64,000 nucleotides of DNA, taken from contig JAFABV010000049.1 of the NCBI GenBank assembly GCA_023425865.1, forward strand, positions 1 to 64,000, read 5' to 3'. A program made the position numbers and the translations under genes. Positions 62,210 through 64,000 of this stretch are shown in pieces; within the stretch, counting starts at the first letter, position 1; every line of letters starts with the position of its first letter. The notes below the pieces were generated by a model. It did no database searches and was not told where the DNA came from. It saw only the letters and a program-made list of their open reading frames with translations. This DNA comes from Bacteroidota bacterium (lineage in GTDB: Bacteria; Bacteroidota; Bacteroidia; Bacteroidales; Bacteroidaceae).

Positions 62210-62252
62210 TAAAAAGAAATTAAACATCTGTCGATGAACTGAACTTATAACC

Positions 62253-63056
62253 ATGACAAAGGAAGAAAGGCACAATGCTATCTTAGAACAACTGCAAAAG
62301 CGAACTCCCATATTGGTTTCCAGTTTGGCAGAGATGCTCGAGGTTTCGTCCGTGACTATCAGGAAAGATCTCACAGAGCTTGAGAATGACGGCAAGCTAT
62401 ATCGGAGCCACGGCAAGGCCATAGCCATCAACCCGTTTACCATCAACAGGTCGGTGAATGAGAAAGAGAAGATTGCCCCTGCCGAGAAAATAGCCATCGG
62501 CCAACAGGCCGCGAAACTCATCGAGCCCAACGACTCCATCATCCTCGCCTCGGGAACTACCATCCAGGCTTTTGCCCGCTGCCTCAACCCATCGGCACCG
62601 CTGACCGTGGTATCGGCATCGCTTCAAGCATCGCTCTCACTCATCAAAAACGAGAACATCGAGATCATTCAGCTCGGAGGAGTGCTCAGGCACAGCAGCC
62701 AGTCGGTGGTGGGCGACTACAGTGAACAATTATTCGGAGACTGCTCCTCAAGCAAACTCTTCTTAGGCGTTGACGGTATCGACCTGGAATTCGGTATCAC
62801 AACGACAGATATGCGGGAAGCCCACCTGAACAAGAAAATGATTCAGGCCACCCAGAAAACCTACGTGCTTGCCGACTCGTCTAAGTTCGGACGAAGAGGC
62901 TTCGCTAAAATCGCCAGCATCGAGGAAATAGATGCCATCGTGACCGACTCCAACATCAAGCCCACCGACCTGCAGAAACTTGATGAACTGGGCATCAAGG
63001 TCATCGTCGCCAATGTCAAGCCCGACCTCTCGCCGTCACCACAGGTGACAGAATGA
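62253..63056 (+). CDS. DeoR/GlpR family transcriptional regulator
   Basis: A 267-residue DeoR-family regulator. The helix-turn-helix (about 6-60) contains VSSLAEMLEVSSVTIRKDLTELENDGKLYRSHG, split here as residues 19-55. The C-terminal DeoRC sugar-phosphate sensor (about 75-235) includes ILASGTTIQAF, LGGVLRHSSQSVVG and DSSKFGRRGFAKIA, all family signatures. It is divergent from glpT-GDPD-porin, so a GlpR-like role, releasing DNA when glycerol-3-phosphate binds, is likely but inferred. Confidence 0.9.
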   Translation: MTKEERHNAILEQLQKRTPILVSSLAEMLEVSSVTIRKDLTELENDGKLYRSHGKAIAINPFTINRSVNEKEKIAPAEKIAIGQQAAKLIEPNDSIILASGTTIQAFARCLNPSAPLTVVSASLQASLSLIKNENIEIIQLGGVLRHSSQSVVGDYSEQLFGDCSSSKLFLGVDGIDLEFGITTTDMREAHLNKKMIQATQKTYVLADSSKFGRRGFAKIASIEEIDAIVTDSNIKPTDLQKLDELGIKVIVANVKPDLSPSPQVTE

Positions 63057-63106
63057 ATACACGCAGTTCAGCTTCAGGCATAACATAACACTTAACAAAA
63101 ACTGGT

Positions 63107-64000
63107 ATGAAAACCCCATCTGAGTTTGACGACATACGTCCGTTCGACCCCGAGGAACTCCCCGCGGTCTACGACCGACTGCTCGCCAACAAGCAATTCC
63201 AAGCCGTAGTGCACTTTCTCTACCCCGACACACCCATGGAGGCCATCGCAGCCAAGATGAGACAGTGCAAAACCAACATCGAGTTTCAGAAGACTTTCTG
63301 CTACACTTTCCTTAATGATCTGGTGAAGACGCAAAGCCGAGGCTGTGAGATGGACTTCTCGGCGCTCGATGCCTCGCGATGCTATACGTTTATGAGCAAC
63401 CACCGCGACATCGTGCTCGACGCGGCTCTCCTCGACAAGATGCTTATCGACGCTAAGTTTACCACCACCTGCGAAATTGCCATCGGCGACAATCTGCTCT
63501 CTATTCCTTGGGTGCTCGACATCGTCAGGGTGAACAAGAGCTTCATCGTGAAGCGCGGGCTCATGGCTCGCGAGCAGCTGGAATCGAGCATCAAGCTCTC
63601 GAAATATATGCACTACGCCATCTCTGAGAAAAAAGAGAATCTCTGGATTGCGCAGCGCGAGGGACGCGCCAAAGACTCTGACGACCGCACCCAGAAGGCT
63701 GTGCTCAAGATGCTGGCACTGGCGGGCGAAGGATCGGTGGCCGAGCGCCTGAAGAATCTGCATATCGTGCCTCTGGCCATCTCATACGAGTTCGACCCCT
63801 GCGACTATCTCAAGGCTCAGGAGATGCAGCTCCGACGCGACATCAAAGATTATAAGAAAGGTGAAAACGATGATGTGAACAGCATGAGAATCGGCATCAC
63901 GGGATACAAGGGACACATCTTCTACCACTGCGCCCCCTGCATCGACGACTTCTTGCAGCAGCTGCCGGCCGACATGTCCAACGCTGACATCTACAATGCC
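63107..64000 (+). CDS. PlsB/PlsC-like acyltransferase, partial (3' end outside window)
   Basis: The first 298 codons of a protein that runs off the window. The acceptor motif is NHRDIVLDAAL (98-108), an HX5D variant of the HX4D acyltransferase motif. SFIVKRGLMAREQLESS (about 144-160) and LWIAQREGRAKDSDDRTQK (about 179-197) are the second and third blocks of glycerol-phosphate acyltransferases. It most likely transfers acyl chains to glycerol-3-phosphate or lysophosphatidate at the membrane. It lies 50 bp behind the DeoR-family regulator and next to a G3P uptake operon, which fits use of imported G3P for phospholipid. Exact class is uncertain. Confidence 0.72.
   Translation, partial: MKTPSEFDDIRPFDPEELPAVYDRLLANKQFQAVVHFLYPDTPMEAIAAKMRQCKTNIEFQKTFCYTFLNDLVKTQSRGCEMDFSALDASRCYTFMSNHRDIVLDAALLDKMLIDAKFTTTCEIAIGDNLLSIPWVLDIVRVNKSFIVKRGLMAREQLESSIKLSKYMHYAISEKKENLWIAQREGRAKDSDDRTQKAVLKMLALAGEGSVAERLKNLHIVPLAISYEFDPCDYLKAQEMQLRRDIKDYKKGENDDVNSMRIGITGYKGHIFYHCAPCIDDFLQQLPADMSNADIYNA

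Larger units (their letters stand above)
61447..62252. other. Divergent intergenic region between glpT and the DeoR-family regulator
   Basis: About 800 bp with no supported gene. It contains candidate promoters at 61690 (minus) and 62176 (plus). The central part (about 61800-62150) is AC-rich with no recognisable structure. A regulator binding site near either promoter is expected but none could be identified by eye. Confidence 0.5.

Overview
The window reads as chromosomal DNA of a Bacteroidales bacterium, most likely a Prevotella-like member of the Prevotellaceae. Reasons: two SusC/SusD outer-membrane import loci, many promoters of the Bacteroidetes type (TTTG, 19-22 bp, TAnnTTTG), an arginine pathway of the N-succinylornithine type, and close gene spacing with weak ribosome binding sites. 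No tRNA, rRNA, phage, CRISPR or intact transposase was found. Both window ends lie inside ordinary chromosome and the last gene is cut off.

Layout. 0.4-1.1 kb: a BI-1 family membrane protein. 1.2-3.2 kb: a dense non-coding composite repeat. 3.4-11 kb (minus): an operon for SusC, SusD, a zinc metallohydrolase lipoprotein and a DUF4302 lipoprotein. 11-12.5 kb: a gene-poor gap with a transposase relic, a 23-bp palindrome array and an inverted repeat. 12.5-25 kb (plus): argR, a GNAT acetyltransferase, argG, argC, argD, proC, an XRE-cupin regulator with an acyl-CoA synthetase, proB, proA, and succinylornithine carbamoyltransferase. This cluster is interrupted by a DUF559 nuclease gene, a polypurine tract, a four-unit REP-like array and a small PspC protein. 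25-28.7 kb: threonine-to-glycine metabolism (threonine aldolase, and divergent kbl and tdh). 28.8-30.6 kb: a second, inverted copy of the composite repeat. 30.9-38 kb: murF, an AAA ATPase, folP, cdaA, pta and ackA. 38-46.7 kb: a sugar kinase, then a PstS-like binding protein, SusC, SusD and a dicarboxylate/amino-acid symporter. 46.8-56.6 kb: housekeeping genes (lpxH, a DUF59 protein, radC, a glycosyltransferase, efp, rpmH, pabC, pabB, a PASTA protein, an RluD-type synthase, ddl). 56.9-64 kb: a glycerophosphodiester module (porin, GDPD lipoprotein, GlpT) divergent from a DeoR-family regulator and a PlsB/PlsC-like acyltransferase.

How it works together. The 12-25 kb cluster makes arginine and proline from glutamate and carries its own repressor. 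The threonine genes feed glycine and acetyl-CoA, and pta/ackA interconvert acetyl-CoA and acetate. The right end forms a scavenging route: outer-membrane porin, periplasmic phosphodiesterase, inner-membrane glycerol-3-phosphate import, sugar-phosphate-responsive regulator, and possibly reuse of G3P in phospholipid synthesis.

The most unusual content is non-coding. A REP-like GC palindrome sits beside a DUF559 nuclease gene and has been absorbed in frame into ArgG and the GNAT protein. A 23-bp palindrome family occurs as tandem arrays at three separate loci. A multi-hairpin composite repeat of about 1.7-1.9 kb occurs twice in inverted orientation about 27 kb apart. All calls are by eye from sequence and memory of families; no database search was run.
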